This document shows, in pieces, positions 24,160 to 32,561 of a stretch of 64,000 nucleotides of DNA; positions within the stretch are counted from its first letter, which is position 1, and every line of letters begins with the position of its first letter. The notes beneath the pieces were generated by a model. The model did no database searches. It saw only the letters and a program-made list of their open reading frames with translations, and was not told where the DNA came from. This DNA comes from Actinobacteria bacterium HGW-Actinobacteria-2 (lineage in GTDB: Bacteria > Actinomycetota > Actinomycetes > Propionibacteriales > Propionibacteriaceae), in the NCBI GenBank assembly GCA_002841335.1, contig PHEY01000004.1, positions 62,001 to 126,000 of the forward strand, written 5' to 3'. The position numbers were made by a program, and so were the translations under genes.

Positions 24160-26205
24160 CTAGCCCGCCTGAGTGGCGCGCTGGCCGGCCCGCAGGGCGA
24201 CCGCCGTCCAGTCGGCATCGGTGAAGTCGAAGGTCTTCGACGGGGTGGCCACCAAGTAGGTCACCCGGTTCCCTGACGACACCACGGCCACCCGGTAGAT
24301 GAAGGTGGAGGTGTTGGTCTTGTGGGTGATCTCCCAGGTGCCTCCGGTGACCGCCGAGCCGCCCGCGCCGGTGCCCCGGACGTCCGGGCCGTTGACCACG
24401 GTCGCGGTCGGCAACTGAGTCGAGCACTTTGCGATGGACTTGGTCAGTGCGGTCGCCAACGAGGTGGCCGCCTTTTCGTCGCCGAAGGTGTAGATCACCT
24501 GATCGATGCCGAAGGACGTCGGCGCCTTGGGGTCACCGGTGAGGATCAGCGTCCGTTGCGCGGCCGCGGTGGTGTTGGGAACCTTGGTCAGGTCGGTGCC
24601 CTCACACTGCGAACCCGGCGTGGTGATGGTGGGCCAGTCAGTGGCGTTCCACTTGCCGGCCCCGGGGGTGATCCGAGGCAGGTCGGACGGCACCAACCAG
24701 CCGGGCGGGTTACCGGGGGCCGGAAGCGAAGCAGTCACGCTCACCGTCGTCGGGCAGGTGCCGCCGGCACCGCACTGACGGTTGAGTGAGGCGGTTGCCA
24801 CCTGCGCGGCAGTGGTGACCTGCGGGCCATCGGCGGTGACGAGGTCGAAGACGTTGACATTGCGTCCGGTGCGAGTGACCACCAGCAGGTGATTCTCCGG
24901 CTTGGCGGCCTGCACCTTGATCTGCACCGCCTGAGCGGCATCGGCCAGTCCGCTGATGCTGGAAGCCGCACCCACCATGCCCGCGCCGTCGGCACAGGTG
25001 CCGACCAGGCCGGCGACCGCGTCGTAGGCCTGGGTGGCCGCGGCATCGTCGGGGTAGACGTTCATCAGCTGCAGCGCTGAATCATTGGCGGGGTCGACCA
25101 GTTTGCGCGACGCGGTGCGTTCGGGCTTGGGGACAGCGTCACCGAGGCAGATCGGGTTCGCGCTGACCGGGGTCTCCTGCCAAGCGCCGGCCGCCAGCGG
25201 GGTCACGTCGGCAGCGGTCACCAGCGGATCGGACGCGGCCGGAGGCGCCGGGGTCTTGGCCGCACCCGGGATCAGGCCCATTCCCCAGGCCACCGCGCCG
25301 ACAATCAGCGCAACGGCCACGATCGCGGCGAGCACGATGATGGCGATCTTGGCGCCGCCTGCCTTGGAGCCGCCGACCTTGGCGCCACCCGTGCCCGTGG
25401 GTGGCGTCACCGGGTTCGTGGAGCTGCCGCCGACAGCCAGACGGCTGGCCGGAACGGCGGACGACTTGCTCGGTTTCGCCTGGGCCGCTTTGGCTGCCTT
25501 GGCATCGGCCTTGGCCGAGCGGGCGTCGAGCTTGGCCTGCTGAGCAGCCTGCTTGGCCGCGGCCTTCTCGGCATCCTGGGCCGCTTTCGCCTCGGCGCGG
25601 GCGGCAGCTTCGGCGGCCTTGGCGTCGCGACGACTCGGCTTGGCTTCGGGTTCCATCGCCCGGGTGGGCGGCGTGGCCTGACTGCGCGCCGAGATCCGGG
25701 GGATCGGCGCCGTGGCCGCGACCGGTGCCGCGGCGGCCGGCGGAGCCGGAACCGGAGCGGGCATGCTGCGCAGGTACGCCTCCGGCGGCGGTTCAGCCGC
25801 AGACGAGTAGCTCACGGTGCGCGACGGCGGAGCCGTGGGCCGGGTCAGCGGGGGCAGCAGGGGTTCGTAGGCCGGGGGCGAGGAGACGCTGACCGCGGAG
25901 CGTCGCGGGGCCACCCAGGCGTCGTCATCGAGGAAGGGGGCGTCGTCAGCTGAGAAGCGTCGTCCAGCTGATGCCGGCGCGGCCTCCGACGTCGGCAGGA
26001 CAGGGCGCGGTGGCGGTGAGGTCAACGGCTGCAGTGATCCGTCGGCGTTGAGCGCCAGTCGGCGCATCATGCCGGTATCGGTGAGCTCGTCGGGGTCGTC
26101 GAACAGCGGCCCGGCCGGACGTGCCGCTGAGGCGGCGTCCGTGGGCTCGTTCCAGTCTTCGGGAAGCGGTCCTGCTGCCCGACGTGGTCTCTGTGACCCC
26201 TCCAC
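24160..26205 (-). CDS. Large single-span membrane protein with Ala/Lys-rich segment, function unknown
   Basis: About 681 residues from the GTG at 26205 (the frame runs to 26316). The N-terminal ~185 residues are Pro/Ala-rich and probably disordered; residues ~185-255 are an Ala/Lys/Glu helical stretch (AKAAQDAEKAAAKQAAQQAK); then one membrane helix (IAIIVLAAIVAVALIVGAVA). The C-terminal ~370 residues are extracellular, with paired cysteines and two similar halves that recall the PknH-type sensor domains of actinobacteria. No enzyme motif is seen. It diverges from the DUF6350 gene. A cytoplasmic disordered, helix-rich part joined to an external sensor suggests a scaffold or signal transducer, by inference only. 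Confidence 0.7.
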   Translation of the reverse strand: MEGSQRPRRAAGPLPEDWNEPTDAASAARPAGPLFDDPDELTDTGMMRRLALNADGSLQPLTSPPPRPVLPTSEAAPASAGRRFSADDAPFLDDDAWVAPRRSAVSVSSPPAYEPLLPPLTRPTAPPSRTVSYSSAAEPPPEAYLRSMPAPVPAPPAAAAPVAATAPIPRISARSQATPPTRAMEPEAKPSRRDAKAAEAAARAEAKAAQDAEKAAAKQAAQQAKLDARSAKADAKAAKAAQAKPSKSSAVPASRLAVGGSSTNPVTPPTGTGGAKVGGSKAGGAKIAIIVLAAIVAVALIVGAVAWGMGLIPGAAKTPAPPAASDPLVTAADVTPLAAGAWQETPVSANPICLGDAVPKPERTASRKLVDPANDSALQLMNVYPDDAAATQAYDAVAGLVGTCADGAGMVGAASSISGLADAAQAVQIKVQAAKPENHLLVVTRTGRNVNVFDLVTADGPQVTTAAQVATASLNRQCGAGGTCPTTVSVTASLPAPGNPPGWLVPSDLPRITPGAGKWNATDWPTITTPGSQCEGTDLTKVPNTTAAAQRTLILTGDPKAPTSFGIDQVIYTFGDEKAATSLATALTKSIAKCSTQLPTATVVNGPDVRGTGAGGSAVTGGTWEITHKTNTSTFIYRVAVVSSGNRVTYLVATPSKTFDFTDADWTAVALRAGQRATQAG

Positions 26206-26302
26206 GTGAAGATCCCGTCTGCGCTTGCGTGACTGGCACAGTCTAGTAGGGCGGGCGTGTCTGCTCGCCGTAAGCGAGCGGTTAGGCCAGCATGGAGGCA
26301 TC

Positions 26303-27508
26303 ATGGCGAGGGACAAAACACGCTCTCACACGCGGTTTCGCTTCAGTGTCGCCGCGGCGAAGGCTGGACCCCACCTTGAGGAAACTCCCTTGTTGCCCTG
26401 GCCTGTTGTGGCTGTGGGCGGTGGGGTGATTGCTGCGGCGATCGGCATGTCCCTGGTCTTCGCACTCACCACCATCGGCTGGCTCGGGCTGACCACTGTC
26501 TCGTTCGGTTCGATGGTCACCTTCGCCATTCGGGTCTGGCTGTTGGCACACGGCGTGGCCGTGCCGATCGGCGGGACGGTCTTGGGCGTGATTCCGCTGG
26601 GGCTGACTCTGCTGGCGGCGCTGGCGGTGATGCTGGCTGCCCGTCAGGCCTATCGGCCCCCGACCGAGCCGGACGCCGAACCTCAGCAGGTCCGGCGACA
26701 GGTGGTGCTCACCGTCGTCCAGGTTGTGTTGGGCTATGTGCTGGCGGCAGGGATCGGTGCTGCCGCGACCGGCGCGGACCCCGGACGCGCCGTGATCGGC
26801 GCCGGTGCGCTGGCCGCCATCGCTGCCACGGTCGGTGCCGCTCGTCAGGCCGGCTTGGGGCGCGGCGGCCCCGGCTGGCTGTCTGCGGTCGGACGCGGAA
26901 CGGTGGCGGGCGTCCTGGCGCTGCTGGCGGTCGCGGCGGTGCCGCTGGCCACCGGCATGGTGGTGGGCGAGCCTCGAATCTCGATGATGGAGTCGGCTCT
27001 CGGCTTCGACGTCACTGGTCTGCTGCTGTGGGGCGTGATCTGCCTGTTGTACTTGCCGAACCTGTTGGCCTGGTCTGCGTCGTGGGTGATGGCCGCCGGG
27101 TTCACCGTGGGTGACGGCACCCTGGTGGCTCCGTGGGGCACGCATCTGGGCTTGTTGCCGGCCTTGCCGATCTTCGGTGGGCTGCCCGCGGACGGCACCA
27201 CCGACCTGACCGGCTGGTTGGCGCTTGCCGCTGTTCCCGGCATCGTCGCCGGGGTGGCCGCCGTTCGTGCCCGGGCGGCGGCGGCGACTTCGGCGGTGTT
27301 CGTCGGCGCGGTCGCCGGACTTGTTACCGGGGTGGGCTATGTCGGCTGGGCGCTGGCCAGTGGTGGCGCCCTGGGCGTCGATCGGTTCGTCGACGTCGGG
27401 CCCCGGTCTCCGCAGGTGTGGATCGGTGCCGGGATCATCCTGGTGAGCGCGGTGGTGGCTGCGGTGGTGGCCTGGTTCGTCGACCGCCGAGTCGGTTCCG
27501 CCGACTGA
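26303..27508 (+). CDS. DUF6350-type polytopic membrane protein
   Basis: A 401-residue protein with about ten hydrophobic segments, beginning with a short basic cytoplasmic part. Features such as LLPWPVVAVGGGVIAAAIGM, ESALGFDVTGLLLWGVICLL and WVMAAGFTVGDGTLVAPWGT match the DUF6350 membrane proteins found next to purN and purH across actinobacteria. Their function is unknown. ATG 26303 is chosen because GGAGG precedes it; the frame upstream is extension. It lies 44 bp before purN. Confidence 0.78.
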   Translation: MARDKTRSHTRFRFSVAAAKAGPHLEETPLLPWPVVAVGGGVIAAAIGMSLVFALTTIGWLGLTTVSFGSMVTFAIRVWLLAHGVAVPIGGTVLGVIPLGLTLLAALAVMLAARQAYRPPTEPDAEPQQVRRQVVLTVVQVVLGYVLAAGIGAAATGADPGRAVIGAGALAAIAATVGAARQAGLGRGGPGWLSAVGRGTVAGVLALLAVAAVPLATGMVVGEPRISMMESALGFDVTGLLLWGVICLLYLPNLLAWSASWVMAAGFTVGDGTLVAPWGTHLGLLPALPIFGGLPADGTTDLTGWLALAAVPGIVAGVAAVRARAAAATSAVFVGAVAGLVTGVGYVGWALASGGALGVDRFVDVGPRSPQVWIGAGIILVSAVVAAVVAWFVDRRVGSAD

Positions 27509-27539
27509 GGTCGCGTCGGTGATCGGGCGCTGGCTTCGA

Positions 27540-27545
27540 TAAGCT
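27540..27545 (+). promoter_or_regulatory. -10 box of a probable leaderless purN promoter
   Basis: TAAGCT at 27540-27545 lies exactly 7 nt before the purN ATG, and no Shine-Dalgarno sequence is present. Predicts a leaderless purN-purH transcript. Confidence 0.5.
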
Positions 27546-27552
27546 CAGCGCT

Positions 27553-28125
27553 ATGCCGCTGCGCCTGGTCGTCCTGATCTCCGGCTCCGGCACCCTGCTG
27601 CAAGCCCTGCTGGACGCGATCGCCGCCGGCGACGTGGCCGCCGAGGTGGTCGCAGTCGGTTCAGATCGCGCTGAGGCCCTGGGGCTCGCGCGCGCCGAAC
27701 AGGCCGGGGTGCCGGTATTCGTCCACCCCTTCACCAAGGGTGGCGATCGTGCGGCCTGGGACGTCGAGCTCACCGAACTGGTGGACGGCTACCGTCCCGA
27801 TCTGGTCGTCAGCGCCGGTTTCATGAAGCTGGTCGGCCCCACCTTCCTCGCCCGCTTCGGCGGACGGATGATCAACACCCATCCGGCGCTGCTGCCGTCC
27901 TTCCCCGGAATGCACGGGGTGCGCGACGCCCTGGCCTACGGGGTGAAGGTCACCGGCGCCACGGTCTTCGTCGTCGACGATGGGGTCGACACCGGTGAGA
28001 TCCTGGCGCAGGAGGCTGTGCCGGTCTTGGCCGGAGACACCGAGGACGTCCTCCACGAACGCATCAAGGTGGTCGAACGCCGCCTCCTGCTCGACGCGAT
28101 CAACCACTTCAACACAAGGGGATAG
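27553..28125 (+). CDS. purN: Phosphoribosylglycinamide formyltransferase (GART)
   Basis: A 190-residue enzyme that transfers a formyl group from 10-formyl-THF to GAR in purine synthesis. It shows the N-terminal VVLISGSGTLLQALLDAI, the catalytic core MINTHPALLPSFPGMHG with Asn and His, and the Asp in VDDGVDTGEILAQ. It is followed directly by purH, with no intergenic base, and then folD, which supplies its cofactor. The N-terminal glycine-rich loop SGSGTLLQ contains the ribose-phosphate site. Confidence 0.95.
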   Translation: MPLRLVVLISGSGTLLQALLDAIAAGDVAAEVVAVGSDRAEALGLARAEQAGVPVFVHPFTKGGDRAAWDVELTELVDGYRPDLVVSAGFMKLVGPTFLARFGGRMINTHPALLPSFPGMHGVRDALAYGVKVTGATVFVVDDGVDTGEILAQEAVPVLAGDTEDVLHERIKVVERRLLLDAINHFNTRG

Positions 28126-29685
28126 ATGAACGACCTGCTGCCCATTCGCCGCGCTCTGGTTTCGGTGTACGACAAGACCGGGCTGGTTGAGCTCGGTCAG
28201 GCCCTGGCTGCGGCCGGGGTCGAGTTGGTGTCCACGGGTTCGACCGCGGCGACGTTGGCTCAGGCCGGACTGGCAGTGACCCCGGTGGAGCAGGTGACCG
28301 GTTTCCCCGAATGCCTCGACGGTCGGGTGAAGACCCTGCACCCGCGGATCCACGCCGGCATCCTCGCCGATCGGCGCCTGGAGTCGCACCGGGCGCAGCT
28401 GGACGAGCTGGGCGTGGCCCCCTTCGACCTGGTGGTCTCCAACCTCTACCCGTTCACCCAGACGGTGGCCTCCGGTGCCGGCGAGGACGAGTGCGTGGAG
28501 CAGATCGACATCGGCGGCCCCTCGATGGTGCGCGCCGCGGCGAAGAACCACCCCTCGGTGGCCATCGTCACCTCCCCGGACCAGTACCCGGCTCTGATCG
28601 AAGCGCTCGCTGCCGGCGGCTACACCCTGGCGCAGCGCAAGGACCTGGCGGCCGCGGCGTTCATCCACACCGCCAACTACGACATTGCGGTGGCCAGCTG
28701 GATGGGTTCGGTGCTCACCGATTCGTCCGCCGGTGACGGCTTCCCGGCCTGGGTCGGTGCGAGCTGGGAGAAGCTCGGCACGCTGCGCTACGGCGAGAAC
28801 TCTCACCAGCCGGCCGCGCTGTACCGCAACCTCGACCGTCCCACGGGTCTGGCGACTGCCGAACAGCTCAACGGCAAGGAAATGAGCTACAACAACTACA
28901 CCGACGGTGATGCCGCCTATCGGGCCGCGTACGACTTCGCTGCGCCGGCGGTGGCGATCATCAAGCACGCGAACCCGTGCGGGATCGCAGTCGGCGCTGA
29001 CATCGCTGAGGCCCACCGCAAGGCGCACGCCTGCGATCCGGTGTCGGCCTACGGCGGGGTGATCGCGGCCAACCGGGAGATCAGCGTCGAGGCGGCCGAG
29101 CAGATCGCCGGCATCTTCACCGAGGTGTTGATCGCGCCGAGCTTCGCCGACGGCGCCCTGGAGATCCTGACCCGCAAGAAGAACCTGCGCATCCTGTTGG
29201 CACCGGCCTACCCGGCGTCCGCGGTGGAGTTCAAGCCGGTCAGCGGCGGCATGCTGCTGCAGCATCCGGACAAGATCGACGCGGCCGGCGACGATCCGGC
29301 CAACTGGACGCTGGTCACCGGCGAGGCTGCCGACGCCGACACCCTGGCCGATCTGGCGTTCGCCTGGCGGGCGATCCGCGCGGTGAAGTCGAACGCGATC
29401 CTGCTGGCCAGTGGCGGGGCCTCGGTGGGGGTGGGCATGGGCCAGGTGAATCGAGTCGACTCCTGCAAGCTGGCCGTCGAGCGGGCCGGGGATCGGGCCG
29501 CGGGTGCGGTGGCCGCCTCCGACGCCTTCTTCCCCTTCGCCGATGGCCCTGGCATCCTCATCGCAGCGGGGGTGAAGGCGATCGTCCAGCCGGGTGGATC
29601 CATCCACGACGACGAAACAATTGCCGCAGCACAGGCCGCCGGCCTCACGATGTACTTCACTGGTACCCGTCACTTCTTCCACTGA
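28126..29685 (+). CDS. purH: Bifunctional AICAR transformylase / IMP cyclohydrolase
   Basis: A 519-residue enzyme catalysing the last two steps to IMP. The N-terminal IMP cyclohydrolase (MGS-like) has [15 protein letters not shown] and [13 protein letters not shown]; the C-terminal transformylase has the catalytic Lys-His pair in [12 protein letters not shown], and the C-terminus ends GTRHFFH, as in the family. ATG 28126 follows the purN stop directly with AAGGGG as ribosome binding site. The cluster purN-purH-folD-DUF3017 is characteristic of actinobacteria. Confidence 0.96.
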   Translation: MNDLLPIRRALVSVYDKTGLVELGQALAAAGVELVSTGSTAATLAQAGLAVTPVEQVTGFPECLDGRVKTLHPRIHAGILADRRLESHRAQLDELGVAPFDLVVSNLYPFTQTVASGAGEDECVEQIDIGGPSMVRAAAKNHPSVAIVTSPDQYPALIEALAAGGYTLAQRKDLAAAAFIHTANYDIAVASWMGSVLTDSSAGDGFPAWVGASWEKLGTLRYGENSHQPAALYRNLDRPTGLATAEQLNGKEMSYNNYTDGDAAYRAAYDFAAPAVAIIKHANPCGIAVGADIAEAHRKAHACDPVSAYGGVIAANREISVEAAEQIAGIFTEVLIAPSFADGALEILTRKKNLRILLAPAYPASAVEFKPVSGGMLLQHPDKIDAAGDDPANWTLVTGEAADADTLADLAFAWRAIRAVKSNAILLASGGASVGVGMGQVNRVDSCKLAVERAGDRAAGAVAASDAFFPFADGPGILIAAGVKAIVQPGGSIHDDETIAAAQAAGLTMYFTGTRHFFH

Positions 29686-29692
29686 GGCAGGC

Positions 29693-30541
29693 ATGAGCGC
29701 ACAGCTGTTGGACGGCAAGGCCGTCGCCGCCACGATCAAGGCCGAGTTGGCCATTCGCGTCAACGCGCTGTCCGAGCGGGGCTTACGTCCGGGCCTGGCC
29801 ACCGTGCTGGTCGGTGACGATCCGGGCAGCCACGCCTATGTGGGCATGAAGCACCGCGACTGCGCCGAGGTGGGCATCACCTCGATCCGGGTCGATCTGC
29901 CGGCCAATGCCACCACCGAGATGGTCGCCGAAGCCATTTCCGGGCTGAACGCCGATCCGGGCTGCACCGGCTACATCGTCCAGCTTCCGCTGCCCAAGCA
30001 TCTGGACGAGAACGCGATGCTCGGCCTGATCGATCCCGAGAAGGATGCCGACGGTCTGCACCCGATCAACCTGGGCAAGCTGGTGCTCAATGAGCCGGCG
30101 CCACTGCCGTGCACCCCGCGCGGCATCGTGGAGTTGCTGCGGCGCTATCACGTCGAGCTCAACGGGGCCCAGGTGTGCGTGGTGGGCCGCGGGATCACCG
30201 TCGGACGTCCGCTCGGACTGATCCTGACCCGGCGCAGTGAGAACAGCACGGTGACGTTGTGCCATACCGGCACCCGTGACCTGATCGAACACACCCGCGC
30301 CGCCGACATCGTGGTGGCCGCGGCCGGGGTTCCCGGCCTGATCACCGCCGACATGATCAAGGCCGGTGCGGCCGTGCTGGACGTCGGCGTGAGCCGGGTC
30401 GACGGCAAGCTCGCCGGCGATGTGGCTGCCGACGTGTTCGACAAGGCGGCTTGGGTCGCCCCCAACCCCGGTGGGGTGGGGCCGATGACCCGCGCGATGC
30501 TGCTGTCGAATGTGGTGGATCGAGCCGAAGAACTGGCATGA
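29693..30541 (+). CDS. folD: Bifunctional methylenetetrahydrofolate dehydrogenase / cyclohydrolase
   Basis: A 282-residue enzyme making 10-formyl-THF, the cofactor used by PurN and PurH upstream. The folate site has [14 protein letters not shown] with the catalytic lysine, then [14 protein letters not shown], and the NADP site has [14 protein letters not shown]. The C-terminus has [17 protein letters not shown]. The frame is open upstream to 29594, inside purH, but ATG 29693 begins the family homology 7 nt after the purH stop. Its stop overlaps the next ATG (ATGA). Confidence 0.96.
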   Translation: MSAQLLDGKAVAATIKAELAIRVNALSERGLRPGLATVLVGDDPGSHAYVGMKHRDCAEVGITSIRVDLPANATTEMVAEAISGLNADPGCTGYIVQLPLPKHLDENAMLGLIDPEKDADGLHPINLGKLVLNEPAPLPCTPRGIVELLRRYHVELNGAQVCVVGRGITVGRPLGLILTRRSENSTVTLCHTGTRDLIEHTRAADIVVAAAGVPGLITADMIKAGAAVLDVGVSRVDGKLAGDVAADVFDKAAWVAPNPGGVGPMTRAMLLSNVVDRAEELA

Positions 30542-30846
30542 CCACACCGGCGACCGACCCCCGTCCGCCCAAGAACTGGATTCAGCAGATCTTGGGCCAA
30601 TGGCCGCTGGCCGGGGTGCTGGCCGGGGTATTCGTCGGTCTGGTGATCGCGGTGCCGTTCGGGCATTGGCGGGTGGGCTGCACCCTGATCGGTGCGGCGG
30701 CCACGGTAGGCGGGCTGCTCCGGCTGCTGCCCCAGCAACGGGTCGGGCTGTTGGCCGTACGGAGTCGGCTGATCGACACCATTTTGTTGCTCGGTACCGG
30801 GGTGGGAATTCTCGTGCTGGCATGGGTGATTCCACCCAGTCGGTGA
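30538..30846 (+). CDS. DUF3017 small membrane protein
   Basis: A 102-residue protein with three hydrophobic segments ([56 protein letters not shown]). The motif [19 protein letters not shown] matches DUF3017 (LP....GLL.VR.R..D), a family found downstream of folD in actinobacteria. Function unknown. The ATG at 30538 overlaps the folD stop, so it is translationally coupled to folD. The hydrophilic N-terminus ends [12 protein letters not shown]. Confidence 0.85.
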   Translation: MTTPATDPRPPKNWIQQILGQWPLAGVLAGVFVGLVIAVPFGHWRVGCTLIGAAATVGGLLRLLPQQRVGLLAVRSRLIDTILLLGTGVGILVLAWVIPPSR

Positions 30847-30878
30847 ATGGGCGCTCCGCCACGGCGGACTATTTCGGT

Positions 30879-30884
30879 TAGGCT
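30879..30884 (+). promoter_or_regulatory. Possible -10 box of the class III aminotransferase gene
   Basis: TAGGCT at 30879-30884, about 77 bp before the ATG at 30961. No clear -35 box. The 5' leader would include inverted GC-rich sequence (CCAGGCCGGTCGCGGCGCC region) of unknown meaning. Confidence 0.3.
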
Positions 30885-30960
30885 GGCCCTGCCCGCGTCG
30901 CCAGGCCGGTCGCGGCGCCTTTCACGATCCCGGTGCCAGGCCGACCGGAGGCGGTGAATC

Positions 30961-32346
30961 ATGACTCAGGTAAATGCCAAGCCCATTGATCGGGCGCGGA
31001 TTGCAGAACTGACCGAGATCGAGCAGCAGAAGCTTGACGCACGCACGCAGGCGTCCCGGGCGATGTACGCCCAGGCCAGCGAGCACCTTTCCGGTGGCGT
31101 GGCGTCGTCCTACCAGGGCCGCGACCCGTGGCCGATCTACATCGATCGCGGCGAGGGCGACAAGATCTGGGACGTCGACGGCACCGAGTACTACGACTTC
31201 CACAACGGCTTCGGCTCAATGGTTCAAGGCCATGCGCACCCGGCGATCGGTGCGGCGGTCGCCGCCCGCTACCCGCTGGGCACCCACTTCGGCTGCGCGG
31301 TTTCCGACAGCTACGTGGTGGCCAACGAGCTGGCCAAGCGCTGGGGCCTGCCGAAGTGGCGGTTCACGAACTCCGGTTCGGAGTCCACCATGGACGCCAT
31401 TCGCATCGCCCGCGCTTACACCGGCCGCGACACGGTGATGAAGATCTTCGGTTCCTACCACGGGCATCACGACACCGTGATGGTCTCCATCGGTGTTCCC
31501 TACGACAAGATCGGTGACCGGGAGAACTACGAGTCGCTGTCCTACGGCGGTGGCATTCCCCAGGCCGTGGTCGACATGACTGTGGCAGTGCCGTTCAACG
31601 ATGCTCCCGCGATGGAGCGCCGAATCCAGAAGCTGCAGTCCGAGGGCCGCCTGCCGGCGTGCGTGATCATGGAAGCCGCCATGATGAACCTCGGCGTGGT
31701 GCTGCCGGAGCCGGGCTATCTGGAGGCAGTACGCGAGATCACCCAGCGTTACGGCATCGTGTTGATCTTCGACGAGGTCAAGACCGGCCTGTGTGTGGCT
31801 CCCGGCGGTGCGACTGATCGTTTCGGCGTCCTGCCGGACATGGTCACGTTGGCCAAGTCGCTGGGTGGCGGCCTGCCGTCGGGTGCGATCGGTGGCAGCG
31901 AAGAGGTCATGGCGATCGTGGAGAACGGCAAGGTGTACCAGGTGGGCACCTACAACGGGAACCCGCTGTCGATGGCTGCGGCGCGGGCGTCCTTGGAGCA
32001 GGTGCTGACCCCGGAGGGCTACGCCCACCTCGATCACCTCAATGACCGGATCCTGTCCGGTGCGCGTGACATCATCGCCCGCTACGACCTGCCTGGCTAC
32101 GCCGTCGGCATCGGCTCGAAGGGCTGCGTCACCTTCTCCGAGGTCAAGGTGACCGACTACGAGTCCTACAAGGAGAACCAGGACGTTGAGCTGACCGAGC
32201 TGACCTGGTTGTGGAACATGAACCGTGGCATTTTCGCCACGCCGGGCCGCGAGGAGGAGTGGACGCTGTCGGTGACGCACACCGATGAGGCCGTCGACCA
32301 CTACCTGGCGGTGTTCGAGGAACTGGCCGCCGCACTGCGCGCCTGA
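30961..32346 (+). CDS. Class III PLP aminotransferase, glutamate-1-semialdehyde-mutase-like
   Basis: A 461-residue PLP enzyme. Cofactor contacts: NSGSESTMDAIRIARAYTGR (phosphate), FDEVKTGLCVAPGG (ring), and the Schiff-base lysine in VTLAKSLGGGLPSGA. SYHGHHDTVM is typical of the glutamate-1-semialdehyde 2,1-aminomutase group. The protein is longer than HemL (about 430) and carries an extra ~30-residue N-terminus, and it stands apart from any haem gene, so a different substrate (an amino acid or beta-amino acid) is likely. ATG 30961 has a modest ribosome binding site. It is followed by a strong hairpin, so it is probably monocistronic. Confidence 0.83.
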   Translation: MTQVNAKPIDRARIAELTEIEQQKLDARTQASRAMYAQASEHLSGGVASSYQGRDPWPIYIDRGEGDKIWDVDGTEYYDFHNGFGSMVQGHAHPAIGAAVAARYPLGTHFGCAVSDSYVVANELAKRWGLPKWRFTNSGSESTMDAIRIARAYTGRDTVMKIFGSYHGHHDTVMVSIGVPYDKIGDRENYESLSYGGGIPQAVVDMTVAVPFNDAPAMERRIQKLQSEGRLPACVIMEAAMMNLGVVLPEPGYLEAVREITQRYGIVLIFDEVKTGLCVAPGGATDRFGVLPDMVTLAKSLGGGLPSGAIGGSEEVMAIVENGKVYQVGTYNGNPLSMAAARASLEQVLTPEGYAHLDHLNDRILSGARDIIARYDLPGYAVGIGSKGCVTFSEVKVTDYESYKENQDVELTELTWLWNMNRGIFATPGREEEWTLSVTHTDEAVDHYLAVFEELAAALRA

Positions 32347-32349
32347 GTC

Positions 32350-32390
32350 TTTCGTTCGGTGGGTGACCGGGGGGCACCCACCGAACGAAA
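32350..32390. terminator. Long perfect hairpin after the aminotransferase gene
   Basis: TTTCGTTCGGTGGGTG (32350-32365) pairs perfectly over 16 bp with CACCCACCGAACGAAA (32375-32390), around a 9-nt loop. The base of the stem is A/T-rich, so either strand reads a stem followed by a short U-run. Probable bidirectional terminator. Confidence 0.75.
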
Positions 32391-32523
32391 ACCTGACCGA
32401 CGAGTGGCTGCGGCATATTTCTTGCCCGCTGCTGAGGGGCTGTTTCCAGCCACCGGCGATGATCGAATGAGCCGGGATCTCGACCCGACGGTGTGACCCC
32501 ACCCACTGGTGATGGCTGCGCCG

Positions 32524-32553
32524 TTGGCAGGCCGTTGTGACCGCCGATACGCT
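32524..32553 (+). promoter_or_regulatory. Promoter of the repeat-protein gene
   Basis: TTGGCA (32524-32529) and TACGCT (32548-32553) are 18 bp apart, and the -10 box ends 8 nt before the ATG at 32562. No ribosome binding site is visible, so the message is probably leaderless. Confidence 0.5.
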
Positions 32554-32561
32554 TCGGGTTT

